Shown: piece after piece, positions 1 through 5,887 of the stretch | Numbering within the stretch: the first letter of the stretch is position 1 | How the letters are laid out: each line of letters begins with the position of its first letter | Assembly: GCA_964641125.1 (NCBI GenBank) | Contig: CAZXMO010000113.1 | Coordinates: forward strand, 1 to 7,039 | From: JBKHAJ01 sp964641125 | Lineage (GTDB): Bacteria > Spirochaetota > Spirochaetia > SPDA01 > CAZSGZ01 | Reading direction: 5' to 3' | Length of the DNA: 7,039 nt | Program-made: the position numbers and the translations under genes | The notes under the pieces: generated by a model | What the model was told of the DNA's origin: nothing | The model's input: only the letters and a program-made list of their open reading frames with translations | The model's database searches: none

Positions 1-7
1 CTGGTCA

Positions 8-1234
8 TTACAGGTACTTCCCTACCGTCTCGATAAACGCGTCCGCTTTTTTATCGATCTCCTCGTCGGAGCTCATCGGGTTGACCCCGAAGGCGGAACC
101 GAGACCGGCGTCGACAACCCCGATGGAGATATTCACGGCCCGCTCGAGGAGGGCGTCCGTCCGGGGAAGCATCCCTTTCCGGTATTCCACATCCGTGGGG
201 AATTCACTGCTTTGGAAGGGAGGTCCCGGGGTAAGCTGCTTCTTACCCAGGATCTGCTCCATGTTGTTGTATACGTGCCATCCCGAATGGGCGATGGTCT
301 TCGTACCGAGGTCCCCGCATACCTTGTCGGCGATCTCCTTGGTGGGGAGGAATACCGTAAGAAGGGTCGCGCACTCTCCGGGATCATTAATTTTACGGAA
401 AGAGAGCCCCTCGACACCTTGAAGCCTATCTTTATACCTCTTCTTGACCCTCTGAAGTCCCTCCTTTAATTGATCCAACTTTCTGAACTGTGCTAAGAGA
501 AAGGCGGCGGTAAGCTCGTTCATCCGGAAATTCCATCCGATGACGGACCGGTTTCCGACTTCCACCCCCGCGCGGTTAGGCAGGTGCCCCTGATCATGAA
601 AAGAGAAGGCGGTGGTATACAGATCCTCGTTGTCGGTAACGACTAATCCGCCGTCTCCCGCATTGATGGTCTTGAAGATGTTGAACGAGTAAATCCCCAT
701 CAGACCGATGGTCCCTAAGTATTTACTTTTGTATGTCCCGCCGAAGGCCTGAGCGGCATCTTCGATGAGCATGATATTGTTCTTATCGGCTATATCCTGA
801 AGGGCGTCGAGATTACAGGGATTCCCGAGCATATGGACCGCGAGGATAGCTTTAGTCTTCGGTGTTATCCTCTTCTCGACGTCCGAGGGATCGAGGGTCA
901 GGCTTTCGTCCACCTCGGCAAGCACGGGAACGGCTCCGCAAGCGATAACCGACGAGATCGAGGCGATAAAGGTATAGCCCGGCACGATGACTTCGTCTCC
1001 CGGTCCGATACGCGCCGCCGTCATAGCGACGATCAAGGCCGCCGTTCCCGAAGAAACGGCGAGGGAGTGTTTCGCGCCGAATTTCGTACATACTTCCTTC
1101 TCCAAGGTATATACCTTTTTCTTGAAAGCGGGATCGGTGATATCCCCGTAACGAAACAAATATTTCGAACGGATAACGTCCAGCACCTCTTCCTCTTCTT
1201 CTTTTCCTATCCAATAGTATCCTGGTCCCGGCAT
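8..1234 (-). CDS. DegT/DnrJ/EryC1/StrS family PLP-dependent sugar aminotransferase
   Basis: The 408-residue product has the full fold-type I aminotransferase layout of the DegT/StrS family, which transfers an amino group (usually from Glu or Gln) to a keto sugar or cyclitol ketone in the cytoplasm. Visible motifs are SSGTAAL at 61-67 (cofactor phosphate contact), PGYTFIAS at 85-92, EDAAQAFGG at 158-166 with D159 facing the pyridine nitrogen, and SFNIFKTINAGDGG at 183-196, whose K188 is the Schiff-base lysine. NFRMNELTAA at 235-244 is the usual family signature. Family members usually have GEGG where this one has GDGG. The start at 1234 is chosen because GGAGG lies 6 nt upstream and a sigma-70 promoter sits just before it. 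A longer TTG-start reading frame to 1303 would begin inside the -35 box. The N-terminus carries a KEEEEE run. The family is certain. The substrate is unknown, and amino-sugar, amino-cyclitol or AHBA-synthase-like roles are all possible. Confidence 0.93.
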   Translation of the reverse strand: MPGPGYYWIGKEEEEEVLDVIRSKYLFRYGDITDPAFKKKVYTLEKEVCTKFGAKHSLAVSSGTAALIVAMTAARIGPGDEVIVPGYTFIASISSVIACGAVPVLAEVDESLTLDPSDVEKRITPKTKAILAVHMLGNPCNLDALQDIADKNNIMLIEDAAQAFGGTYKSKYLGTIGLMGIYSFNIFKTINAGDGGLVVTDNEDLYTTAFSFHDQGHLPNRAGVEVGNRSVIGWNFRMNELTAAFLLAQFRKLDQLKEGLQRVKKRYKDRLQGVEGLSFRKINDPGECATLLTVFLPTKEIADKVCGDLGTKTIAHSGWHVYNNMEQILGKKQLTPGPPFQSSEFPTDVEYRKGMLPRTDALLERAVNISIGVVDAGLGSAFGVNPMSSDEEIDKKADAFIETVGKYL

Positions 1235-1240
1235 TCCAAT

Positions 1241-1245
1241 CCTCC
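1241..1245 (-). promoter_or_regulatory. Ribosome binding site deciding the aminotransferase start
   Basis: On the minus strand GGAGG is followed by 6 nt and ATG at 1234. No comparable site precedes the upstream TTG at 1303, so this fixes the start at 1234. Confidence 0.85.
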
Positions 1246-1274
1246 ATGTTGTTATTTTCACTCGAACGAAAATA

Positions 1275-1303
1275 ATTGTAGCATGCCGCCCCCGTGCGGT
1301 CAA
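1275..1303 (-). promoter_or_regulatory. Sigma-70-type promoter for the aminotransferase gene
   Basis: On the minus strand TTGACC (1303-1298) is separated by exactly 17 nt from TACAAT (1280-1275). Each hexamer differs from consensus at one position. Transcription would start near 1268 and give a leader of about 34 nt before the ATG at 1234. The upstream side (about 1310-1340) is AT-rich, as in an UP element. The spacer is unusually GC-rich and ends in the palindrome GCATGC. The geometry is seen directly; activity is inferred. Confidence 0.75.
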
Positions 1304-1320
1304 TCAGCTTTATGTAAATT

Positions 1321-1333
1321 ATATTAGTAATAT
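1321..1333. repeat. Perfect inverted repeat, candidate operator
   Basis: ATATTA-G-TAATAT is a perfect 13-bp palindrome with a one-base centre. It lies 18 bp beyond the -35 box of the aminotransferase promoter, a usual position for an activator or shared divergent operator. It is made only of A/T arms, so a chance origin in AT-rich DNA is quite possible. Confidence 0.35.
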
Positions 1334-1443
1334 CACATTATATTCATCGTTTACGTGTTATTTATGATATATTTTTACTTAAGTCACCTTGCACCGCCCT
1401 TGTATAAATCTCAATTATGATTATTATTGGATAAACACGGCGA

Positions 1444-1460
1444 GTAAATCTCGTATTTAC
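1444..1460. repeat. Perfect inverted repeat in the leader of the isomerase-like gene
   Basis: GTAAAT and ATTTAC form perfect 6-bp arms around a 5-base centre CTCGT. The repeat ends 12 bp before the GAGGAG ribosome binding site at 1473. It could be an operator between the promoter and the gene. As RNA it would be only a weak hairpin. One arm sequence, GTAAAT, also occurs at 1314-1319 on the other side of the divergent region. Confidence 0.35.
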
Positions 1461-1472
1461 ATTATCGGACTC

Positions 1473-1478
1473 GAGGAG
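1473..1478 (+). promoter_or_regulatory. Ribosome binding site of the isomerase-like gene
   Basis: GAGGAG is followed by 8 nt and ATG at 1487. This favours 1487 over the second in-frame ATG at 1493, which would be 14 nt away. Confidence 0.7.
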
Positions 1479-1486
1479 TTATATCT

Positions 1487-2902
1487 ATGGGTATGGACAA
1501 ACCGAAAACGGGAATTATCTTCGTCACGTCGAACTGGTTTCGTCAGGTCGGGCTCCAAGACGACGAGAGCGATCTATCCGGGGAGGTCGAACGTATCGGT
1601 CGGGACATAGTCGAACGTTTAGAACCTTTCTGCGAGCCGGTCTATCCGGGAGTCATATACGATCCCCGGGACGGCGAGAAGGCGGCCCGGAAAATCCGGG
1701 AGAGCGGTGCCGAGATACTGCTGATATCCCCTCTCATGTGGTGTGAGGACGGGGTAGTAAGGGCGGTTCTGAAACACCTTCCGGACCTTCCGATTATACT
1801 CATGACCGTTTTTCCGGGGTCCGCCCTCCCCTCCTATCTCACCTATCAGGAAATGCTCAAAGGGAGCGGAACCGTGGGATCGCTGCAGTTCTCGGGGATG
1901 TTTCGAAGGGAAGGGCGTGCCTTCGTTTCGGTTTCGGGAAGCCACACCGACGAGAATCTGTACGACGAGCTGGCGGCCCATTTTTCCGCCCTCCATATCC
2001 GGACGCTCCTCAAGGAGCTTAGGGTGGGTATCCTCCCCTTCCCCTGCGATCAGATGTCAACGACCTTCGTGGACGATTTCGCCCTCCGCAGGCGATACGG
2101 AACGGAGACCCGGTACCTCGAGCTGGAACGGGTAAAGAATACGGCGGCCTCCGTTCCTCGGAGCAGAATCGATTCTTTTGTCTCTAAGATCGGTGAGCTG
2201 GGATGGGATATCGGAGTCGATGAAAGAAACCTCGAGGAAGGGATCCGATACGCCCTGGCCCTGGAAACTATTCGGGACGAAGAAAAGCTGGGGGTCCTCG
2301 CACTAAACGACGTCATCGACGAGATGCATGAGACCTTCGGATTGAGGCCGAGCCTCGATAATCCCGATCTATCGGCAACCGACTTTACGGTCTCCATGGA
2401 AGCGGATGTCTCGGCGGGAACCGCCATGTACATCTTAAAACATTTAACCGGTTCCCCGGTGCTGTATACCGAAGTCTTAGGGGTGGATATTACTGAAAAT
2501 CAGCTGCTATTGGGGCACGCGGGATATCACGATACCCGCTTGGCCGATCCGGATAATCCTATTTCGGTTGTTCCCGACGTAGAGTACAAGACCACCGACA
2601 CCTTTCCGGGAGCGTGTACGTGCTTCAAGATGAAACCCGGAGACGTAACCCTCGTCAATTCGGTATTCCATACCGGCCGATTCTCATGGACCATCGTCAC
2701 GGGAAAATCGTTAGCCGGCCCAGTCAAGCTCGAAGATACCGTTCATGCGGTTTTCGCACCCTCCGTAGAGGTCTTGGAGTTTATCGACCGAACGGTGGAA
2801 CACGGGGTCAGTCAGCACTGGATTGCCGTACCGGGCTCCCGGACCGAACAAATACTGACCGCGGCACGGTGGCTCGACATCGACACCGAGATTATCGGGT
2901 AG
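1487..2902 (+). CDS. L-fucose/L-arabinose isomerase-fold protein, substrate unknown
   Basis: This 471-residue cytoplasmic protein resembles the FucI/AraA superfamily of metal-dependent aldose-ketose isomerases. Those enzymes bind Mn2+ through two acidic residues and two histidines. The C-terminal half shows the expected order: E305 in SMEADVSAGTA, an acidic residue at E329 or D334 in YTEVLGVD, H344 in LLLGHAGYHD, and H444 in SQHWIAVPG near the end. The N-terminal half (about 1-180) has alternating strand-helix segments of the Rossmann-like domain, such as GIIFVTSNW and EILLISPLMW. Length matches the family (about 470-600). It differs from classical AraA in having QHW where AraA has HHT, so it is a distant member rather than a plain arabinose or fucose isomerase. 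It is divergent from the aminotransferase, suggesting shared control and a related keto sugar or cyclitol. The superfamily is fairly sure; activity and substrate are not. Confidence 0.8.
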   Translation: MGMDKPKTGIIFVTSNWFRQVGLQDDESDLSGEVERIGRDIVERLEPFCEPVYPGVIYDPRDGEKAARKIRESGAEILLISPLMWCEDGVVRAVLKHLPDLPIILMTVFPGSALPSYLTYQEMLKGSGTVGSLQFSGMFRREGRAFVSVSGSHTDENLYDELAAHFSALHIRTLLKELRVGILPFPCDQMSTTFVDDFALRRRYGTETRYLELERVKNTAASVPRSRIDSFVSKIGELGWDIGVDERNLEEGIRYALALETIRDEEKLGVLALNDVIDEMHETFGLRPSLDNPDLSATDFTVSMEADVSAGTAMYILKHLTGSPVLYTEVLGVDITENQLLLGHAGYHDTRLADPDNPISVVPDVEYKTTDTFPGACTCFKMKPGDVTLVNSVFHTGRFSWTIVTGKSLAGPVKLEDTVHAVFAPSVEVLEFIDRTVEHGVSQHWIAVPGSRTEQILTAARWLDIDTEIIG

Positions 2903-2907
2903 CGGCG

Positions 2908-2945
2908 GACCGGGCCGGGTCCATGAGTTTTCTCCCGCCCCGGTC
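2908..2945. terminator. GC-rich hairpin between convergent genes, probable bidirectional terminator
   Basis: GACCGGGCCGGG (2908-2919) pairs with CCCGCCCCGGTC (2934-2945) as a 12-bp stem with a single C-C mismatch and a 14-nt loop. It begins 5 nt after the stop of the isomerase-like gene and its other arm touches the last base of the potC stop codon, so it serves both ends. Neither side has a U-tract after the stem, so it may act with Rho or as a 3' RNA stabiliser. A smaller alternative stem, GGACC/GGTCC (2907-2922), is followed five bases later by TTTT and could terminate plus-strand transcription. Confidence 0.5.
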
Positions 2946-3763
2946 TATACCCGCTGCCTCTTCCTAACGTGGACTATATCTGATTTTCCCAAATACCGCG
3001 ACATAAGCAGAATCAAACCTAACGAGAAAAAGAGTATTATCGTGGAGATCGCATACACCTTCGGAGTCAGCCCGAAACGCATCATTCCGTAGAGATACAC
3101 CGGAAGGGTCATCTGCGATCCTGTAACGAAGTACGAGATGACGATCTCGTCGAAGGAAATCGTGAACGCCATGAGGGCCCCTCCGATAAGGGCTGTTCGG
3201 ATCATGGGAAGGGTAACGTACCACAGGGTTCGTCCGGGAGTCGCTCCGAGATCCATGGCGGCCCACCGGTAGGTCGGCCCCATCCTCTGGAGCCTGCTGG
3301 TAACCTGAAACATGATGACCGGAGTCGTAAACGAAACGTGCCCTAAAAGAACCGTAATTAGAGACAGCTTGACGTCGATATTCTTTAAGAATATCAGAAG
3401 GCTGATACCGACGATGATTCCGGGAAGAACGTAGGGAAGGAGAATGAGGGTCCGAAAGATCCCTTTCGCCGGAAACCTTTCTCGGTTAAAGAAAATTGCA
3501 CCGGCGGTACCGAATACCATCGAGATACAAACCGCGGCAATCCCCACGATTATGGAGTTTCCTAAAGCCCTTAACAGGTTCGCGTCATCAATAAGCGCCC
3601 GGTACCAATTCAAGGTCAATCCGCTTAGCCCCACAATTGTTTGGGAGGGACTGAACGAGAATATCAACACCACGAGCAGCGGCAAATACAGAAAGAAGAA
3701 AACGAAAAACCCATAAACCTTGAAACCGATAGACCTCTTTTCGAGGCGTGTACGCCGTTTCAT
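2945..3763 (-). CDS. potC: Spermidine/putrescine-type ABC transporter permease PotC
   Basis: The product has 272 residues; E. coli PotC is about the same length. It is one of two inner-membrane permeases forming the channel of a polyamine-type importer. Six hydrophobic segments are visible at about 16-36, 69-91, 104-126, 132-154, 188-210 and 236-256. The EAA loop that docks on the ATPase is AAMDLGATPGRTLWYVTLP at 168-186, with the conserved G at 173. The TISFDEIVISYFV stretch after it is typical of PotC. The start at 3763 overlaps the potB stop in an ATGA arrangement, so translation is probably coupled; AAGGAGGGG lies upstream inside the end of potB. It is the last gene of the run. The basic tail (VRKRQRV) fits a cytoplasmic C-terminus. 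The permease class is clear; the transported amine rests on context. Confidence 0.92.
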   Translation of the reverse strand: MKRRTRLEKRSIGFKVYGFFVFFFLYLPLLVVLIFSFSPSQTIVGLSGLTLNWYRALIDDANLLRALGNSIIVGIAAVCISMVFGTAGAIFFNRERFPAKGIFRTLILLPYVLPGIIVGISLLIFLKNIDVKLSLITVLLGHVSFTTPVIMFQVTSRLQRMGPTYRWAAMDLGATPGRTLWYVTLPMIRTALIGGALMAFTISFDEIVISYFVTGSQMTLPVYLYGMMRFGLTPKVYAISTIILFFSLGLILLMSRYLGKSDIVHVRKRQRV

Positions 3764-4626
3764 TCCGCTAACACCCCTCCTTCGGTTGATCCGTATCGCG
3801 ATGTGAGAGCCAAAATGGTCACCGCTAATCCAAACAGGATGAATCCCAAGGCGGCACCGAGAGGCCAGTTGAAGGCGAATCCGAATTGACTCCAGATGAG
3901 GTTTCCATACATGATGCCCGAAGTTCCGCCCAACTGCTGAGGAATGATATAATCTCCCAGGGAAATAATGAATGCGAAAATGAAGCCTGTGACCATACCG
4001 GGAACCGAGATTGGAAGCACCACCTCTCGAAAGGACCGGCTCCCATTCGCTCCCAAATCTCCCGCCGCATCGAGGAGGTTCTTCGGTATCCTCTCGAGGG
4101 ATGTATAGACCGGGATAAACACGAAGGGAATACAGATGGCGGTAAGAGTTATGATGATAGAAAAGGGATTGTAGAGAAATATCTCCAGCGGCTCCTGAAT
4201 AATTCCTAGGTTTATGAGGATGGTATTGATGACCCCCCTATTCCCGAGGATGGTCCTCCATGCGATGATTCGTACCAGATAGCTGACCCACAAGGGGACG
4301 ATACTCAGCATAAAAAGAAGGTTCTTGCCTCTCTTGATTTTGAACGCAACCATGTACGCGAGTGGATAGGCCATGAGCATAGCCAATGATGCGATCCCCG
4401 AGGCGAGGAGCAGGGTTTTCCCAAGTATTCTCGGATACAGCGAATCGGTGAAAAAAGCCGCGTAGTTCCTCAAGGTCAGATCCCGTTCTATAAAGAGCCC
4501 TTCGCTGGAAAAAAAACTCATGATAAAGGTCGAGCCCAAAGGAAGTATAACCAGGAGGATCATCCACAAAAGAATCGGCGATCCCTTCAACAGGGCACGG
4601 GGGCTCGAATATTTTACCCCATTCAT
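3760..4626 (-). CDS. potB: Spermidine/putrescine-type ABC transporter permease PotB
   Basis: The product has 288 residues and is the second inner-membrane permease, partner of PotC. Hydrophobic segments lie at about 17-38, 70-95, 103-126, 150-172, 206-230 and 256-276. The EAA motif is DAAGDLGANGSRSFREVVLP at 186-205, followed by the PotB-like segment FAFIISLGDYIIPQQLGG at 217-234. The ATG at 4626 is chosen because GGAGG sits 6 nt upstream and only one base separates it from the potA stop. A longer in-frame ATG at 4695 would overlap potA by 68 bases and has no good ribosome binding site. The ribosome binding site is built from the last Gly-Glu-Glu codons of potA, pointing to coupled translation. 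The stop overlaps the potC start. Confidence 0.92.
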   Translation of the reverse strand: MNGVKYSSPRALLKGSPILLWMILLVILPLGSTFIMSFFSSEGLFIERDLTLRNYAAFFTDSLYPRILGKTLLLASGIASLAMLMAYPLAYMVAFKIKRGKNLLFMLSIVPLWVSYLVRIIAWRTILGNRGVINTILINLGIIQEPLEIFLYNPFSIIITLTAICIPFVFIPVYTSLERIPKNLLDAAGDLGANGSRSFREVVLPISVPGMVTGFIFAFIISLGDYIIPQQLGGTSGIMYGNLIWSQFGFAFNWPLGAALGFILFGLAVTILALTSRYGSTEGGVLAE

Positions 4627-4627
4627 A

Positions 4628-5785
4628 TTACTCCTCCCCCCCGCCGTAATCGAGCACGTCACTCTCTTCCTCTCGGGGAAAAGCAATAACGTCATCGGCG
4701 TCCCACCCGACTTTGACCGAATCGTTTAGAGACAGCCGCTTATCCCACTCCGTTGCGGAGACCACCGCCCTAAGCTCCTCGCCGCCGGGGAAAGTACATG
4801 TGACTTCGTAGTCGGCCCCCCGGAAAACGATCCGGGAAAGCACGGCGTCGAGAACATTGTCGGAGGATTTTACTCCCCCGTTGCCCGGGTTGAGGACGAT
4901 ATTCTCGGATCTCAGGCATAAAAGGACCTTGTCGTTCTTCGAAAAATCCTTCCGGACCTGCGTGCTTTGTATCTTTTTCCCCGCCGCCTCCACGGCAAAA
5001 CCATCCTTCTCCTCCCCAATGTATGTGCCGTAGATGAAGTTCATATCTCCTATGAAGGAAGCTACGAAGGCCGTAGCCGGATGCGTGTAGATCTCCCCCG
5101 GTGATCCGATCTGCTGAACGAGCCCGTCTTTCATAACGGCAATCCTATCGCTCATCGTGAGCGCCTCGGTCTGATCATGGGTAACATACACGAAGGTAAT
5201 TCCGACCTCTCTCTGGATATCCTTGAGGACATTCTGCATTGCGATCCGCAGCTTAAAATCGAGGGCGCCTAAGGGCTCATCGAGCAGAAGGGCAGCGGGT
5301 TTATTGACCAGTGACCTAGCCAAAGCTATGCGCTGCCTCTGCCCTCCTGAAAGCTGCTGGGGAAGACGCTTCTCGTAGCCGTCCATGTTTACAAGTTGAA
5401 GCATTCTCCGAATATCGGGAAGCGCCTTCTCAAGGGGGATCTTTCTCATCTTGAGGGGAAAATAGACATTTTTCAAAATGTTCATATGGGGAAAAATCGC
5501 ATAGTCCTGAAAAACGGTATTGACATTCCTCCGGTAGGAAGGAATTCCCGTCACGTCTTCACCGTCTAGATAAATTATTCCTTGAGTAACCGCCTCCAAC
5601 CCGGCAATCATCCTCAAGGTCGTCGTTTTTCCACAGCCTGAAGGCCCGAGAAGCGAAAAGAACTCACCCTTACCTATCCGAACGCTGAAATCCTCGACGG
5701 CAACAACGTCTCCGAACTTTTTGTTAACTTTTTTCAGTTCGATGGCGGGAACATCGTTACCGACTTGTTGCGGGGTTTCCGTCAT
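4628..5785 (-). CDS. potA: Spermidine/putrescine-type ABC transporter ATP-binding protein PotA
   Basis: The 385-residue cytoplasmic ATPase powers the PotBC channel. All nucleotide-binding motifs are intact: Walker A GPSGCGKTT at 47-55, Q-loop Q93 in VFQDYAIFPH, ABC signature LSGGQ at 145-149, Walker B ALLLDEP at 165-171 with catalytic E170, D-loop GALD at 173-176 and switch H203 in VTHDQTEA. Residues from about 240 on form the regulatory TOBE-type C-terminal domain, including LRSEN at 291-295 and FRGADYEVTC at 321-330. Length is normal for PotA/CysA-class ATPases. The ribosome binding site is modest (AAAGG at 5797-5793). The gene follows potD after a 102-bp gap with a strong hairpin, so its transcript level is probably lower than that of potD. 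The C-terminus ends in acidic and glycine residues that encode the potB ribosome binding site. Confidence 0.95.
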   Translation of the reverse strand: MTETPQQVGNDVPAIELKKVNKKFGDVVAVEDFSVRIGKGEFFSLLGPSGCGKTTTLRMIAGLEAVTQGIIYLDGEDVTGIPSYRRNVNTVFQDYAIFPHMNILKNVYFPLKMRKIPLEKALPDIRRMLQLVNMDGYEKRLPQQLSGGQRQRIALARSLVNKPAALLLDEPLGALDFKLRIAMQNVLKDIQREVGITFVYVTHDQTEALTMSDRIAVMKDGLVQQIGSPGEIYTHPATAFVASFIGDMNFIYGTYIGEEKDGFAVEAAGKKIQSTQVRKDFSKNDKVLLCLRSENIVLNPGNGGVKSSDNVLDAVLSRIVFRGADYEVTCTFPGGEELRAVVSATEWDKRLSLNDSVKVGWDADDVIAFPREEESDVLDYGGGEE

Positions 5786-5807
5786 AGCATTACCTTTCGT
5801 GGTTATT

Positions 5808-5813
5808 ATTATA
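5808..5813 (-). promoter_or_regulatory. Possible -10 element for a potABC internal promoter
   Basis: TATAAT, a perfect -10 hexamer, occurs on the minus strand 22 nt before the potA ATG, just after the intergenic hairpin. The bases 17 nt upstream (TGGCTT) lie inside the hairpin and match a -35 box poorly. It could support weak internal initiation, or be chance in an AT-rich patch. Confidence 0.25.
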
Positions 5814-5820
5814 TGGTGAA

Positions 5821-5865
5821 AAGGCCGCCGAAGCCACCCGAATTACAAGCGGGCCCGGCGGCCTT
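5821..5865 (-). terminator. Strong hairpin between potD and potA, probable partial terminator or mRNA stabiliser
   Basis: AAGGCCGCCG (5821-5830) and CGGCGGCCTT (5856-5865) are perfectly complementary over 10 bp. A second 4-bp stem, CCCG/CGGG (5837-5840 with 5850-5853), closes a 9-nt loop. In the direction of transcription the stem starts 22 nt after the potD stop and ends in a short TTTT before CACC. The weak U-tract suggests partial termination. Such hairpins after binding-protein genes are known to raise the ratio of binding protein to membrane components. Confidence 0.7.
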
Positions 5866-5887
5866 GCATTCAAACTCTATACTTAGC

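Larger units (their letters stand above)
1235..1486. promoter_or_regulatory. Divergent, AT-rich intergenic control region
   Basis: This 252-bp gap lies between two divergently transcribed genes and has no credible ORF. It contains the aminotransferase promoter and two perfect inverted repeats, at 1321-1333 and 1444-1460. A plus-strand promoter for the isomerase-like gene must also lie here, but none is near consensus. The best candidates are TTGTAT (1400-1405) with a 16-nt spacer to TATTAT (1422-1427), and TATGAT at 1416-1421 with a poorly spaced TTGCAC at 1389-1394. Base composition from about 1305 to 1470 is far more AT-rich than the flanking genes. The layout fits shared control of both genes by one regulator that is not encoded in this window. 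Confidence 0.6.

Noticed and set aside
1184..1208. CT-rich run that looks like a simple repeat
   Set aside because: It is the coding sequence for the KEEEEE stretch at the aminotransferase N-terminus, not an independent repeat.
1235..1303. N-terminal extension of the aminotransferase starting at a TTG at 1303
   Set aside because: The TTG lies in the -35 box of a good promoter and has no ribosome binding site. The ATG at 1234 has GGAGG at 6 nt, and family proteins start near the MPGPGYYWIG segment.
833..1327. 164-codon plus-strand open frame over the aminotransferase start and its promoter
   Set aside because: It is antisense to a clear gene and has a low-complexity, Arg/Ser-rich translation without motifs.
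1313..1337. CRP-like TGTGA/TCACA arrangement around the central palindrome
   Set aside because: The half-sites do not share the palindrome centre and the spacing is wrong for a CRP/FNR site.
1389..1610. 73-codon plus-strand open frame entering the isomerase-like gene in another frame
   Set aside because: It runs through the regulatory region and into the true gene out of frame, with no ribosome binding site and no recognisable protein.
4627..4695. Longer potB start at the ATG at 4695
   Set aside because: It would overlap potA by 68 bases and has no ribosome binding site, whereas ATG 4626 has an ideal one.
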